A stretch of DNA of 64,000 bases. Origin: Deinandra increscens subsp. villosa (taxonomy: Eukaryota; Streptophyta; Magnoliopsida; Asterales; Asteraceae). A program made the position numbers and the translations under genes. A model generated the notes under the pieces. The model worked only from the letters and a program-made list of their open reading frames with translations. It ran no database searches and had not been told where the DNA came from. The stretch covers positions 25,616,269 through 25,680,268 of the forward strand of contig JBCNJP010000003.1 of NCBI GenBank assembly GCA_039602395.1, in the 5' to 3' direction. This document shows, in pieces, positions 23,902 to 37,500 of the stretch (the stretch's first letter is position 1; every line of letters begins with the position of its first letter).

Positions 23902-26283
23902 TTACATCAAAGTACCTATCAAACACACAGATTTGGTGCCGCTATCCTCATGTCTACCCACCTTAAACATAACACTTTCATTATCAACCCTCAAAGTGAT
24001 AGTACCCTCAAAAACATCTACTAAAGCACGGGCGGTCCTAAGAAAAGGCCTACCTAGAATTAAAGGGCAACTAGGGTCATAATCACTATCAACCACCACA
24101 AAGTCTATAGGGAACAAAAACTTATCAACTTTCACAAGCACATTTTCTACTATACCTTTGGGTCTCACAACAGATTTTTCAGCTAAAGATATGTTCATGC
24201 AAGTAGGTGCTAACTCTCCTAATCCTAAGTGCTCAAAAACAGAAAAAGGCATAACATTTATCGAAGCACCTAGACCAGCTAAAGCATATGTCACAAAAGA
24301 ACTACCAAAAATGCAAGGAATTGTAAAAATCCCCGGATCGTTTAATTTCTTGGGTAATTTATTCTGAAACACGGCCGAACAATTTGCATCAAGAGTTAGT
24401 TTCTTTTTACTACTTCACATTTCTTTAAAAAACGCATACTTAGGCATTTTATTTATAACTTCAGTGAATGGTAAGGTTATCCTAAGTTGCCTAAGAATGT
24501 CAAGAAACTGACCATACTCTTGCGCATTCTTCTGTTGAATTAGATGTTCAGGATACGGCACACGTTTTAAATCCTCTGATGTAATCGGTTGAGACGCAAA
24601 TCTCACTCTCTTCTTCGCCTTCGCCTCCTCCCACTTCAACGGCTTCACTCCAGCCGGCGGTTTCTCCACTACCTCCGCCTCGACGTTTGGTGCGGTACTT
24701 GCTGGCGACACGCTCGGGTGCACCTTCCCGTCAGGCGTCTCTAACTCTAACTCCTCATCGACCGGCTCCTCCTCAACTACCGCCGGTGATGGACCCTGAA
24801 CAACTCTCCCGATCCTAGTGGTAATGGCGTTGACATTTGCGTTGGGGTTCTTGTACGTACTACCAGAAAATTGACCCCCTCGGGAATTCAGCTCCTTGAG
24901 CTGTTTCGCAATGTCTCCCACCGAACGCTGCAGATCCAAGAAAGAAGCTTGCTGATTCCTCAATAATGTGTCATGCTCCAACAGCTTCTTCTGGGTAGCC
25001 TCATCTCGCATCACTATCTGCTGCAGGATCTGGGTCTGGTTGGCTATAAGCTCCCTCACCTCTTTAAAACTAGACCCATCATCTCCTCCACCGTAGTTAT
25101 TCCTCGATGGAAAACCAGTTGGGTTTCCTCCCTGTCGCCATCCTGAATTCTGGCCACTCCTTCACCCGGACTGGAAAGAATTACCGAACTGGTTTTGGTT
25201 TCCAATGTAGTCGACCTGCTCAGCGGGAGCAAGCGGGCAGTCTCGGGTGTCGTGAGTGCCTCTACACAGCTCACATATGGCTTTAATATGGAGTTTGATT
25301 TCTTCTAAAGCCCTATAGATGTTCTCTAACTCCTTAGGCGTCATGGGCTCTGAGCCAATGTGACTGACACTCCGGGTAGATGTAGAAGGTGCGAGTGATC
25401 TAGTCGGGGCCAAGGTAGCTCTCCGACCTCCGGGTGTCTGCTGTTCAGCAAGTGCAAAGCTCTCAAACAGTGATTTACATTCATCCACAGTGAGCTTTTC
25501 CATCATGTGACCTCCAACCGAAATGTTGAACTCCTTCTGAACATAATAAGGAAGTCCATTGTAGAACTTTTCTATGATCGCCCAGTCCGTCAACCCGTGT
25601 TGCGGACATTTGCTCAGAAGGGTATTGAATCGCTCGTATGCGACCGAATAAGGCTCATCGGGATCCATCTTGAAGGAATGGATTTCCTCCCGAGTTCGTG
25701 CAGCCTTGGCTGGAGGATGATACTTCTTCAGGAATTTTAACTTCAGATCGTCCCAGGTGGCGATCGAGTTAGGCGGAAGCGTCTCGAGCCACTCGGCGGC
25801 TCGAGAGGTACGGGAGAATGGAAATATGCGCAGATAGATAGTATTGTTCGCAACTCCCGTGAGTCCGAACGTGTTGCAGATTCGAATGAAGCGCGAGATA
25901 TGGGTCGGTGTATCTTCGTCTTCACGTCCATGAAACTGAATGGAACTGGTGAGCGCGTTGATGACGTGAGACGGAACTTGCCAATTATTGGTGTTGGCAA
26001 TGTTGGGTTGGGAGATGGCAAACCGAGCGTCGTTGATTCCGGCGCTGGCCTGCTCGTGGACGGTGCGACGGGCCGCCATGGTGGTCAGATCAGGAAATGG
26101 GATGGGTTTGGTGTCGCGTGGGATGTGTGTGGAAGAAGTGGATGTGGAAGGTGTGGAATGGGTAGTGGAAAGTATGAATGCCTCGAGTTCCGTGCGAAGT
26201 ACACGGAACTGTTCACGAATGTCCTTGTCGAGATCAGAAAATGGTGTAAGCTCAGATGGACCTCGCGAACGGGTGTGTGGCAC
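23902..26283 (-). pseudogene. gag-pro of the nested Athila-like element, two in-frame stops
   Basis: A single frame of 794 codons from ATG (26283) to TAA. Gag begins MPHTRSRGPSELTPF and has the Athila-type core (WDDLKLKFLKKYHPP, CPQHGLTDWAIIEKFYNGL). A short zinc knuckle CELCRGTHDTRDC has CX2CX3HX4C spacing, one residue shorter than usual. A coiled-coil-like segment and an acidic, proline-rich linker follow. The aspartic protease region reads YALAGLGASINVMPF, then VVVDSDYDPSCPLILGRPFL. The catalytic Asp expected in DLGAS is Gly here. TGA stops at 25162-25164 and 24415-24417 interrupt the frame without shifting it. Both could be CGA-to-TGA transitions. The product is inactive as it stands. Confidence 0.88.
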
Positions 26284-26352
26284 AAAACAGAAGTATGATG
26301 AAAATAAAAATTAGAAAAAATAAACCTAAAAATCTAGACTCAAAAACGGAAA

Positions 26353-26357
26353 TCCTA
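26353..26357. repeat. target-site duplication TCCTA, left copy
   Basis: Matches 37639-37643 exactly. It lies within the leader of the nested Athila-like element. Confidence 0.92.
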
Positions 26358-26514
26358 TGTGACAATTCGTCTTTTCAGATCTTTTCAGATTTTACTTAAA
26401 ATTAAATTGTTATAAATGTCGTGTGAACATTAATGTGTTTGACTTGTGTTGACCTTAGCGATTAGGGTTTATGTAACCATCACTATTCGAGCATGCACTT
26501 GAGTCTAGACGTTT

Positions 26515-26745
26515 TATATTCTATGATTTGATGTAACTCATACGTTATGATTCCATTTGAACGTTTTATCATTTTATGTGAAAATTGAAGTTATGATTTT
26601 ATGTGGAATACTTATATAAATAAATTCACATGATTTATCCTGCGACTTTATGTGACAAATGTCATATAACTAATGTATTATCCTATGATTTTATGTGAGT
26701 TTTAATTATATAAATTATAGGTTTATCTCTATGATTTTATGTGAA
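26515..26745 (+). repeat. array of CTATGATTTTATGTGA motifs (U3 region, 5' LTR)
   Basis: Exact or near copies occur at about 26517, 26547, 26568, 26590, 26640, 26682 and 26731. The same array is in the 3' LTR at about 34740-34970, and related arrays occur in two other giant LTRs in the window. A role as repeated promoter or enhancer sites is inferred from position near the LTR start. Confidence 0.7.
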
Positions 26746-27599
26746 CTCGAAGTATATACTTATGAAGTCTTACTCACAATATCAAGTGACGAAACAAGGT
26801 TTACATCGTATAAGCGTTATGCGTTAAATATGTGCTTACCTTCACACATATGGTCATCGTCAGGTTGTTCTCGTTAACCCTGTTAAGAATTCGTTAACGA
26901 TATATGAAGTTTTAAAATTTGAGGGACCCATTCTGCAATTTCTGTAACCTGTTTCTATTAAATCAAACCTAAAGGGGCTGGTTTTGTCATTAAGGAATAG
27001 TCTATTTAATATGATGAAAATGAAACTGTCGATCTCCGCCAAAACCGACATCACGATCTTTCAACTTCGATCGATCATAAATCTTCAGTTACTAAACATC
27101 GATCATTATCCTCAACCATTCATACCCTCCTAGTCATTTGGCATTCATCTAGTTCATCAGTCCCTTCCCGTAACCATCACCAATCGTCTCTTCGACGAAC
27201 ATCCAACGCAAGGGAAACCCGCAGCAACCGCATCACCTTCGAGTGTGTATTCACCATTCTTGTCACCACCATTACCATTCTTCGACCGCCATAGGCCATC
27301 ACCCAGTTTCCCCCGCACATCTTAAGACGACCAGGAGTATCATCGAGGAGCAGAAGGGTCGACGCGTCGGTCAGACGAGTCACCGTTCGGGTTCGTGATC
27401 TTCATTCACGATCGTTGTTTCCACCCCTATATCAGGTATGCAACTATCCCGTTCACGTCAGGTGCTCCTGATCATCAATTCACGAGTTTAAGTTTTCTTT
27501 AATGGAAGTCCGGTGGATTACGTTTGTGTCGTGAAGAAGATGACAGTCGATGCCTAATTGTTAAATAGAATTTCGAATCACTTAAAAACAATAAAGCGT

Positions 27600-27672
27600 A
27601 ATATGTTTTGGTGGTTAAGTCACATGTGTTATAACAAGGAGGTCGACGGTTCGAGACCTGGCTACCCCAACC
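27600..27672 (+). repeat. tRNA-like module 1 in the 5' LTR
   Basis: Contains TTGGTGGTTAAGTCAC (A-box-like) and, about 45 bases on, a perfect B box GGTTCGAGACC. The homologous unit of the inverted relative at 48170-48232 (minus) has TGGCCTGGTGGTTAG and GGGTTCAAACCC. It does not fold as a proper tRNA. The 3' LTR copy lies at about 35821-35893. Confidence 0.6.
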
Positions 27673-27767
27673 ATATTTAATTCTTTTTCTAAAATCTTGA
27701 TTTTAGCCACTGTGTATATTTAAAAGATTTCCAGATCGAGTTGGTATCGAGTTGATAACCAACTGGA

Positions 27768-27836
27768 GGACTAGCCCAATGGTTTGGGTGCTCGGATAGG
27801 AACTAGAGGTCATGGGTTCCAACCTGTTGACCTCCA
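27768..27836 (+). repeat. tRNA-like module 2 in the 5' LTR
   Basis: A-box-like CTAGCCCAATGGTTTGG and B-box-like GAGGTCATGGGTTCCAACC. The homologue at 49292-49362 (minus) reads CTAGCACAATGGTTGGAGC and CATGGGTTCGAATCC. The 3' LTR copy lies at about 35978-36046. Confidence 0.6.
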
Positions 27837-28887
27837 GTTTTATTGTCTTCTTTTTTATAAATTGTCTTATGGACTTGTTTACCAATTATCTATAGCATTG
27901 TTTTGAACCCGTGGTTCCTAGATATCATTGTTTGGTCATGGTATTTTTACATAACACGATATATATATTAGTTGGAAAATTTGGAATGGGTTATATATAC
28001 ATCAAATTGGAAACGTTCGAAAAATATACTTTTATTGGTAGTTATAAACCAAGCATTTTTGTAAACTATATATCGTGGAAAAATACGTATGTAAATAGTA
28101 CATTTATCGTTATCACGATATTAACAATTTTAAACGTCAGATATATGTTTTACTATTTGATTTTATAAAGATATAATGATATATTGGGTTATGTAAATAT
28201 ATTTAAATATATATTTTTTTATTCGATTTCATGAACGTATATTATTGGTCGATAGTATACCCTTCATCGACATTCGTAATCATTATGATTTTTGGCTACG
28301 TGCCTTCCTCGACTCGTTTTGGACTTCTTATTTTTCGTCATGTCATAGTTGACATCGTCTATCTTTCACCGTTTGTCTAAACTTAGTCGTTTTCATTTAA
28401 ACACACACTTATGTATATATGCTCGCTAGGTGTTTGGTTGAGTACACAAGACCTGCTATTTGCTACTAGCTGTTGTTATTTATCTGGAATTTGCAGTGCA
28501 CCCAAAGGTGAGTTTCACGGCCCCATTTTACTGTTTTAATCCTGTTGGGGGAGATTAACATGCATGATTTACACAACTGAGATAATTAGACTTATATATA
28601 TCACTTGAAGTACTTGTAGCACACTAATACAACAAAGTCCTTCCTATGGTACCGTTAATATTAATGACGATAGCGGGAAATATATTGTAGTACTACTGGG
28701 TCTGACAAACCCCACCCGGGTCAGTCGCTCTGGCACGATTGGATATCGAACGGGTGTTATATTCGTCCTAAACACAACAAGGCAAACTATAAACAACTGT
28801 TAGCTTCGGTGACCATCAACGTGCGAAGTTTCATGTATATAGCCTAGCTAGCTATTTGATATATATTAGTGATTATGCTCTTACAAC

Positions 28888-28978
28888 TTGACTGTTGTTG
28901 AATAGTCAATCTTAAACTCAACTGACTGTTGTTGAATAGTCAATCTTAAACTCAACTTGATTGTTGTTGAACAATCAA
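28888..28978 (+). repeat. three tandem hairpin repeats near the 5' LTR 3' end
   Basis: A roughly 36-bp unit is repeated three times. In copies 1 and 2 the arms are GACT/AGTC (TTGACT/AGTCAA in copy 1). In copy 3 they are TTGATTGTT/AACAATCAA. Both sides of the stem have changed together, and the loop keeps GTTG. The same block is in the 3' LTR at about 37168-37259. Confidence 0.75.
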
Positions 28979-29362
28979 TCTTAAACTGAACTTGAACTGT
29001 AACTGGAACTTTTTTTGAACTCATAAACCTGTGAACTCACCAACCTTTGTGTTGACACTTTTTAGCATGTTATTTCTCAGGTTGCGGATGTTCGAGTATC
29101 ACGAGTACGCATGCATGAGTCTTGAAACACTTTTAATGTCTTTGAACAAGCCACGTCACCTTGGGCGACAAAGATTTTACTTAAGTACTTTTGTTGTATT
29201 CACGCTTCCGCATTTGTAAAACTCTAATTACATATTTTAATGAAAGATGAAACGTTTTAATTAATTATTGGTCCTTTGGTGTAGCTAATGGACGGCGATC
29301 CTGGTTTGTCACGCTCCCTGCGGCGCGTTATCGCGCGTAGGATTTTTGGGGGTGTGACAGAT

Positions 29363-29376
29363 TGGTATCAGAGCCA
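29363..29376 (+). other. primer-binding site, tRNA-iMet type
   Basis: TGGTATCAGAGCCA, three bases after the 5' LTR. Confidence 0.9.
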
Positions 29377-32300
29377 TTGGTTACAGCGAACTAAGATTCG
29401 TCTTAGACTGTAACTGTTTTGCATTAGTTGCACTTAAACATTACTCTCATGCATAGTGATACTCACTCCTACACACACCTGGTTTACGATTTATCGTTTA
29501 CATCATCCAATCTCCTTATACTCACGGCGAGAAGCCGGTTAGTCTTGAGTCATCTTTCTTAACGTCTCTAAGTTGTGTACCTCTTGGTTAACATTCATGT
29601 ACAACAAGATGTCGAATCAGATCGAAGGATCATGTTTATACTTTTGACGAGATGATTGCTACTCGGGAATATTCCGGATTGAACAACTGGGCGTAGTGCC
29701 CATACTATGGATGTAGGCTGCATAGAGAAGGTGGTGTAATACCTCTCCTTGTCCTTAAACCTCTATCTTAGCTTAGGAGATTCTTGTTATACATGCCTTA
29801 CGTATATCTCTAAACTCATCCGTTCGGGAAATGTCATCTCGACGTGCTAGTGGCGCAATTATTTAGCTTCACTAGAGTTAGCGGGGTATGAAATCAAGTA
29901 CCTGCCTATGGGGCACTTATATCAACTTTCGTTATCCTGATCGTCTTCACATTTGCTGTGATCTCTCAAGATCTTTCCCTTTCTCGATTTTATCGCGTTG
30001 TGTGTTGACATAATACAACTTGAGTATCATTCTTATAACCTCAATGAAACCTGATGCGGGTCGACTGAAATTCCCTCTTTGTGTATCGGATTGCGATCAC
30101 GCTAGTATTAATTATTCTCTAACTTCGAGCTAAACTAGGTTCATTGTGATAAACCCTATTCGAATTCTGTTAAGCAAAATTTATGGTTGACTCGCTTCGG
30201 GTGGTTCATTCCCATTTAAAACGAACATTTTATCCTCGAAACTTGTCTTTTAACAAATTCTAATCAAGATAACCTTAGTTCAGTGACCACATTCTTCATA
30301 CAGACTCCGAGGCTATGTCATCTGTACTCCACCGTACCTGGTAGCTAAGTAAGAGGAGACAGGGTGACTATACAAGGTAAATTACTATTACGGGTGCACA
30401 CGTAAATGTAATTTGCAGTGTAAGGAAATCCTAGAGAATCCTACTAGGCAAGCTAATGGTCGTAATTGGGAGCAGATTTCTGTAATTTTTTTTTCGTGGG
30501 GCTGAATGTTGAGCATGTTGAAATTCGACTAGATGATCGAAGTCATCTAGTTGTAAACACTATCGCGCATGATATCATCTCTTATATATATGGATTCTTA
30601 TCCATTCCTGAACCCTTTGAAACCTATTACGAATGTTAGTCCGGAATGGGCACCGTTTAACTCATGTATTTAAATGACAAGTCTTTCGTAACTACGAACA
30701 CTCTCGACGAAATATTCGACTGGTTTAAACTCATTTTGAACTATAATTCTACCTTTGTGACTTTACCTACCATATCAGTCCCCGAAACTTTATGATTGTG
30801 AGACAACTTGTATATACATTCACCGGACGAATTCCCAGGCAACATTTGATAAACGAACTAGTTCAAGCATATACCGTGAGCATTGGAGCATATTTGTTGG
30901 CTAAAAACTCTTGTGAATTGGCCCTGTGAATATTCATATTTCCTGATTTTTTTCTGCGAACCAAAACTTGTTGCCAGCAACATCGACATGGTTGTACAAA
31001 CTGCCTACCACACCGCAAGCATAATTATCTCTAATAGGGCTAATGTTAGTGAGGATCTTTCCTGGCTTTCAAACTAATGACTTCCAATTTTAACCTAATG
31101 ACTATTCTGACAGACCTTTTGAACTCGTGCGATTGATTTATGTGCCTGATTCAACCTATACGATTTAACAACCAACGATTTCTGATTCTCGCGCTTTTGT
31201 AATCCCTTATGTCTTGGATGAGCTTTCAAGCTTTGAACCGGAAGGTGTTATATTTTTTTTTAGCTTTTCTACTAGTTAAACACCATTGATGATGAGACTA
31301 CCTTGTATCTCAATCGCGGTAACGATAAAAATCTTTTTATGGAAATTCTAGAGCATGAACTCCTTGTTATCGACATTTAATTGCGCTATCAACATGCATT
31401 ATCCCTTCCTACTCATCGAGTACACCAAGATATCCATACATTTGTATATTTATTAACGCTCATGTCATAGCGGCTATCGACAAATTCCTGATACACGAAT
31501 CCTCCTCGTCCTTTTCAGAAAACTTTCATTGATGAACCCCCAGCTTGAACTTAAACCTTGTGGCATGTTTAAATTTTGATCGTCTTGAAATCTGAAGCTT
31601 TGTGATATTCGCACCGCGCATGCCAAACTCTCAACGATCTTCAAGCGAATAACAAACCTTACGCATCCTACTGGTCTTGTGAATGGAAATACCTACACCT
31701 TTTATTTGTACAACGTATTGAGGTTTTAATCTCTCGCCCCTTTTACATTCAAGCGTATGGGAGAAACTTGAAGTCCTCTATTTCCGATGAAAATATCCAG
31801 TGTGGTTTGACTAATAACTAGTAATGGTAGGTTGCTGGTACATTTTCAAGGTGCTGGTAGTGTGGTGGGTTAGCTGCGGTACACCCTATATATAAACATT
31901 AGTGGCACGTTGAATGTGGGACTGGTACCGGACCAAGGATTGACTTTAGATTCATGCGCAAGAGCCTCATCTTGAGAAACTTCTTATAACGGGACTATGT
32001 CCTCAACAAAACTGCTTAATGCTACTTTCTCCGAGATTACAGACGTCCCTTATGTATTTCTACCAAAAGAGACATGCCCGAAATAATCAAACTCCATGCT
32101 TTCGAAAGACTCTCCTACGTGAGTTCTGACTCCGATGAGCATTAAAATTTTGAAAATCAGAGATTTTCCCTTATGAATGACAACCCACCTGATCGAATGA
32201 TCAACCCCAACTTTTAGAAGCATGTGTAAGAAGTAGATCAACTTTCGTTTAAAGGATACTACTTTTGGGTCGACGGCCTGTTTTTATAAACTTTCTGGCA

Positions 32301-34570
32301 TTCACTAAGGTGATAGCCCCTGATCCTTTTCTATGAAGCACCGATATGACCTTTTGAGCCGTAGTAGGCATGCGCTAAATCCTAAAGAAAAATCATATGT
32401 CCAGAAAATCAAAGCCCAAAACCACTTTTGAACATCTTGATGTTTTATGTTTCGAATACACCCTTTACAACACTTTCGTACCTTATCTTACTTTTGAAAA
32501 CCATTGAACCGATGTTTTGACAAGAAAAGAAGCATGACACATTAAGCGCAAGAACACCAAGAAGATTAGGCACACTGGTGAGCTTAAACAATGAAGATTT
32601 CCGTAACGAGATGTTTACTCTATTAGATTGTATAACCGTTGACACGTTCATTTCGATATCTATTTATGCGAATTCCTAGCCAAATCCTGTTAAGCACGTT
32701 GTATATTTCTCTCTGAATTTTATACCATCCGTTATGTTATTTGCACCCCCCTGCTGGTATCTTCACCAGCGCCAGTTTGAACCCACATGTCGTTCTTCGA
32801 ATGTTTAATTGTGACTATCAAAAGCTTGATATCCCATCGACTGCCAGAATTCACGAACTAAGCCGTTGGACCTTTTTCATCTTAATTTGTTATTCCCATG
32901 CTTGATGCCATGCGTATTCCTGCAGAGCACTCTTCGATATTCGGTACCTCATAGTTACACTTTTATTTTGTTGGATATTCACTCTAAATTTTGAATTCTT
33001 TAGCAAGGTGTGCATGGTGATGTGTTTTATGATACTGAACTCCAACTTGAATTTGAACCTAATTGTCTATGTGATTTCTTGAATAATTCTTAATAGAATT
33101 GAGTAATTCTTTCTAAAATAAACTACTACGCGCTACCTTTTAAATGGCAATTGGCTCTTGATTGGATTTCTCTTTAGACCTCAGTCCTTTGGACATAAAA
33201 TCAGTGTGTTACCAGTTATATTTTAGTATGTGTGCAACTGTTGAACCATTTCAACCATGATAGATAGTTTATTTGCTTCTGAGCTTCTCATGAGAAACAT
33301 TTATAAAACATACGTGTGTATGCATGCTAAAATTGGAGAATCTAATCCTATGTTTAGGGTATATAAATTGAATAATCATTGAAGTATTGGTTCAAACATA
33401 AGTTGAGTAGAATTTCATGACTAGTTATGTGTATGAAATGTGTTAGGAACCAGAAGATGACATGTTTTGAACCTATTAACTTGATTGAGTATGAAAACCA
33501 TACACCATACAAGGTCCTAAGTCTCCTACTTCGGTGGGAATGACAAGACTGTGTGGAGTTGCCCGTCAACTTTGCACTGTATGGGTTGTGTTGGTTAAAT
33601 TATGAACTTATATGCTAAGAGATATGCCATGCTAGGGTGGTATAGTAGTATATAAGGTGTTAGGACAATTATATGCGTTGTATGGTAAAACCTTCATGAT
33701 AGATTGCATGCTAATATGCGTTAATCATATAAGCCATTAAAGGAAACCTTCATAGAGACTCAAATGCTATTTGAACCATTATTGCATGAAATGTGAATCT
33801 TATTTTTTTTTTACGAATCATGTGAACTTCATTAGTCGTAACTCTTTAAGGAACTAAGTCAATCAATGAGTCCTCATATTAGCTTGATTAGTCCTATGAA
33901 ATTCTATGCTATTTGCTAGTTGGTAGGCAAATTCTGACGTTTATGTTTTCATTAGACAATGGCCTATTAAACAAACACTGATTGACTTGATGCACACACA
34001 ATTTCCTCACACTCAAATTCCTTTCTCTTCGATTCACCAAATTATTGGTGAATGTGAATGCCTTAAGCGAAAACGAGCACGGAATGAGAATCTCACTTCT
34101 AACACTTGGTACAATAGCAGGAGCCTATGCGGATGTATTATGGCTCTTCATTGCATTAGAATATTGATTTTAGATAATTATGTTACCGTATCACTCTGTT
34201 CAGCTTTGTCAGTCAACACGATTTCTGTATTACATTTGTTCAACCCTTCTCGTAGGAGAACGCTTGATAAGAAGATCATTTTCTATATTTTCAATTCGAA
34301 TTTCTTTTGAAATCCTCTAAACTTTTGACATCTTCTCAACGTCGGGTACAAATTCTTGATTATAGCACCCATCACACCTTTTGGAGTAGGAGACTTCGAT
34401 TATTTTGATACGTTACTATCAATTGACTCTTCAAACAATTTTTACTGATTTAAATTTTGGGACGAAATTCTTTCAACAAGGTGATGATGTGACGATTGAG
34501 AATTTTTTTTCTTTCTTTTGTTACCAACTTGTTAACCACGTTATTCAATTTTCGGGACGAAAATTCTTCA

Positions 34571-34583
34571 ACAAGGGGATACT
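34571..34583 (+). other. polypurine tract of the LARD-like element
   Basis: AACAAGGGGATAC, directly before the 3' LTR start TGTGACA and preceded by GGGACGAAAATTCTTC. Confidence 0.8.
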
Positions 34584-37500
34584 GTGACAATTCGTCTTTT
34601 CACATCTTTTCAGATTTTACTTAAAATTAAATTGTTATAAATGTCGTGTGAACATTAATGTGTTTGACTTGTGTTGACCTTAGCGATTAGGGTTTATGTA
34701 ACCATCACTATTCGAGCATGCACTTGAGTCTAGATGTTTTATATTCTATGATTTGATGTAACTCATACGTTATGATTCCATTTGAACGTTTTATCATTTT
34801 ATGTGAAAATTGAAGTTATGATTTTATGTGGAATACTTATATAAATAAATTCACATGATTTATCCTGCGATTTTATGTGACAAATGTCATATAACTAATG
34901 TATTATCCTATGATTTTATGTGAGTTTTAATTATATAAATTATAGGTTTATCTCTATGATTTTATGTGAACTCGAAGTATATACTTATGAAGTCTTACAC
35001 ACAATATCAAGTGACGAAACAAGGTTTACATCGTATAAGCGTTATGCATTAAATATGTGCTTACCTTCACACATATGGTCATCGTCAGGTTGTTCTCGTT
35101 AACCCTGTTAAGAATTCGTTAACGATATATGATGTTTTAAAATTTGAGGGACCCATTCTGCAATTTCTGTAACCTGTTTCTATTAAATCAAACCTAAAGG
35201 GGCTGGTATTGTCATTAAGGAATAGTCTATTTAATATGATGAAAATGAAACTGTCGATCTCCGCCAAAACTGACATCACGATCTTTCAACTTCGATCGAT
35301 AATAAATCTTCAGTTACTAAACATCGATCATTATCCTCAACCATTCATACCCTCCTAGTCATTTGGCATTCATCTAGTTCATCAGTCCCTTCCCGTAACC
35401 ATCACCAATCGTCTCTTCGACGAACATCCGACGCAAGGGAAACCCGCAGCAACCGCATCACCTTCGAGTGTGTATTCACCATTCTTGTCACCACCATTAC
35501 CATTCTTCGACCGCCATAGGCCATCACCCAGTTTCCCCCGCACATCTTAAGACGACCAGGAGTATCATCGAGGAGCAGAAGGGTCGACGCGTCGGTCAGA
35601 CGAGTCACCGTTCGGGTTCGTGGTCTTCATTCACGATCGTTGTTTCCACCCCTATATCAGGTATGCAACTATCCCGTTCACGTTAGGTGCTCCTGATCAT
35701 CAATTCATGAGTTTAAGTTTTCTTTAATGGAAGTCCGGTGGATTACGTTTGTGTCGTGAAGAAGATGACAGTCGATGCCTAATTGTTAAATAGAATTTCG
35801 AATCACTTAAAAACAATAAAGCGTAATATGCTTTGGTGGTTAAGTCACATGTGTTATAACAAGGAGGTCGACGGTTCGAGACCTGGCTACCCCAACCATA
35901 TTTAATTCTTTTTCTAAAATCTTGATTTTAGCCACTGTGTATATTTAAAAGATTTCCAGATCGAGTTGATAACCAACTGGAGGACTAGCCCAATGGTTTG
36001 GGTGCTCGGATAGGAACTAGAGGTCATGGGTTCCAACCTGTTGACCTCCAGTTTTATTGTCTTCTTTTTTATAAATTGTCTTATGGACTTGTTTACCAAT
36101 TATCTATAGCATTGTTTTTTATTGTCTTCTTTTTTATAAATTGTCTTATGGACTTGTTTACCAATTATCTATAGCATTGTTTTGAACCCGTGGTTCCTAG
36201 ATATCATTGTTTGGTCATGGTATTTTTACATAACACGATATATATATTAGTTGGAAAATTTGGAATGGGTTATATATACATCAAATTGGAAACGTTCGAA
36301 AAATATACTTTTATTGGTAGTTATAAACCAAGCATTTTTGTAAACTATATATCGTGGAAAAATACGTATGTAAATAGTACATTTATCGTTATCACGATAT
36401 TAACAATTTTAAACGTCAGATATATGTTTTACTATTTGATTTTATAAAGATATAATGATATATTGGGTTATGTAAATATATTTAAATATATATTTTTTTA
36501 TCCGATTTCATGAACGTATATTATTGGTCGATAGTATACTCTTCATCGACATTCGTAATCATTATGATTTTTGGCTACGTGCCTTCCTCGACTCGTTTTG
36601 GACTTCTTATTTTTCGTCATGTCATAGTTGACATCGTCTATCTTTCTCCGTTTGTCTAAACTTAGTCGTTTTCATTTAAACACACACTTATGTATATATG
36701 CTCGCTAGGTGTTTGGTTGAGTACACAAGACCTGCTATTTGCTACTAGCTGTTGTTATTTATCTGGAATTTGCAGTGCACCCAAAGGTGAGTTTCACGGT
36801 CCCATTTTACTGCTTTAATCCTGTTGGGGGAGATTAACATGCATGATTTACACAACTGAGATAATTAGACTTATATATATCACTTGAAGTACTTGTAGCA
36901 CAATAATACAACAAAGTCCTTCCTATGGTACCGTTAATATTAATGACGATAGCGGGAAATATATTATAGTACTACTGGGTCTGACAAACCCCACCCGGGT
37001 CAGTCGCTCTGGCACGATTGGATATCGAACGGGTGTTATATTCGTCCTAAACACAACAAGGCAAACTATAAACAACTGTTAGCTTCGGTGACCATCAACG
37101 TGCGAAGTTTCATGTATATAGCCTAACTAGCTACTTGATATATATTAGTGATTATGCTCTTACAACTTGACTGTTGTTGAATAGTCAATCTTAAACTCAA
37201 CTGACTGTTGTTGAATAGTCAATCTTAAACTCAACTTGATTGTTGTTGAACAATCAATCTTAAACTGAACTTGAACTGTAACTGGAACTGTTTTTGAACT
37301 CATAAACCTGTGAACTCACCAACCTTTGTGTTGACACTTTTTAGCATGTTATTTCTCAGGTTTCGGATGTTCGAGTATCACGAGTACGCATGCATGAGTC
37401 TTGAAACACTCTTAATGTCTTTGAACAAGCCACGTCACCTTGGGCGACAAAGATTTTACTTAAGTACTTTTGTTGTATTCACGCTTCCGCATTTGTAAAA

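Larger units (their letters stand above)
26358..29359 (+). repeat. 5' LTR of the LARD-like element
   Basis: Starts TGTGACAATTCGTC, ends TTGGGGGTGTGACA. Compared with 34584-37638 it differs only by isolated substitutions and two indels. It contains a U3-like motif array, two tRNA-like modules and a hairpin triplet, listed separately. Confidence 0.93.
29360..34583 (+). other. interior of the LARD-like element, non-coding
   Basis: 5.2 kb between PBS and purine tract with stops in all frames. A possible trace of a gag start (ATGTCATCTCGACGTGCTAG, near 29830) is too short to support. Near 34445-34500 there is a second purine-rich segment (GGGACGAAATTCTTTCAAC) resembling the true one at 34555-34583. 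I see no other structure. Confidence 0.7.

Noticed and set aside
25900..26314. Plus-strand open frames of 108-132 codons
   Set aside because: They are antisense shadows of the Athila gag on the minus strand.
29360..34583. Hidden gag-pol in the LARD-like interior
   Set aside because: I looked for RT and integrase words in the open stretches and found none. Stops are dense in all frames.
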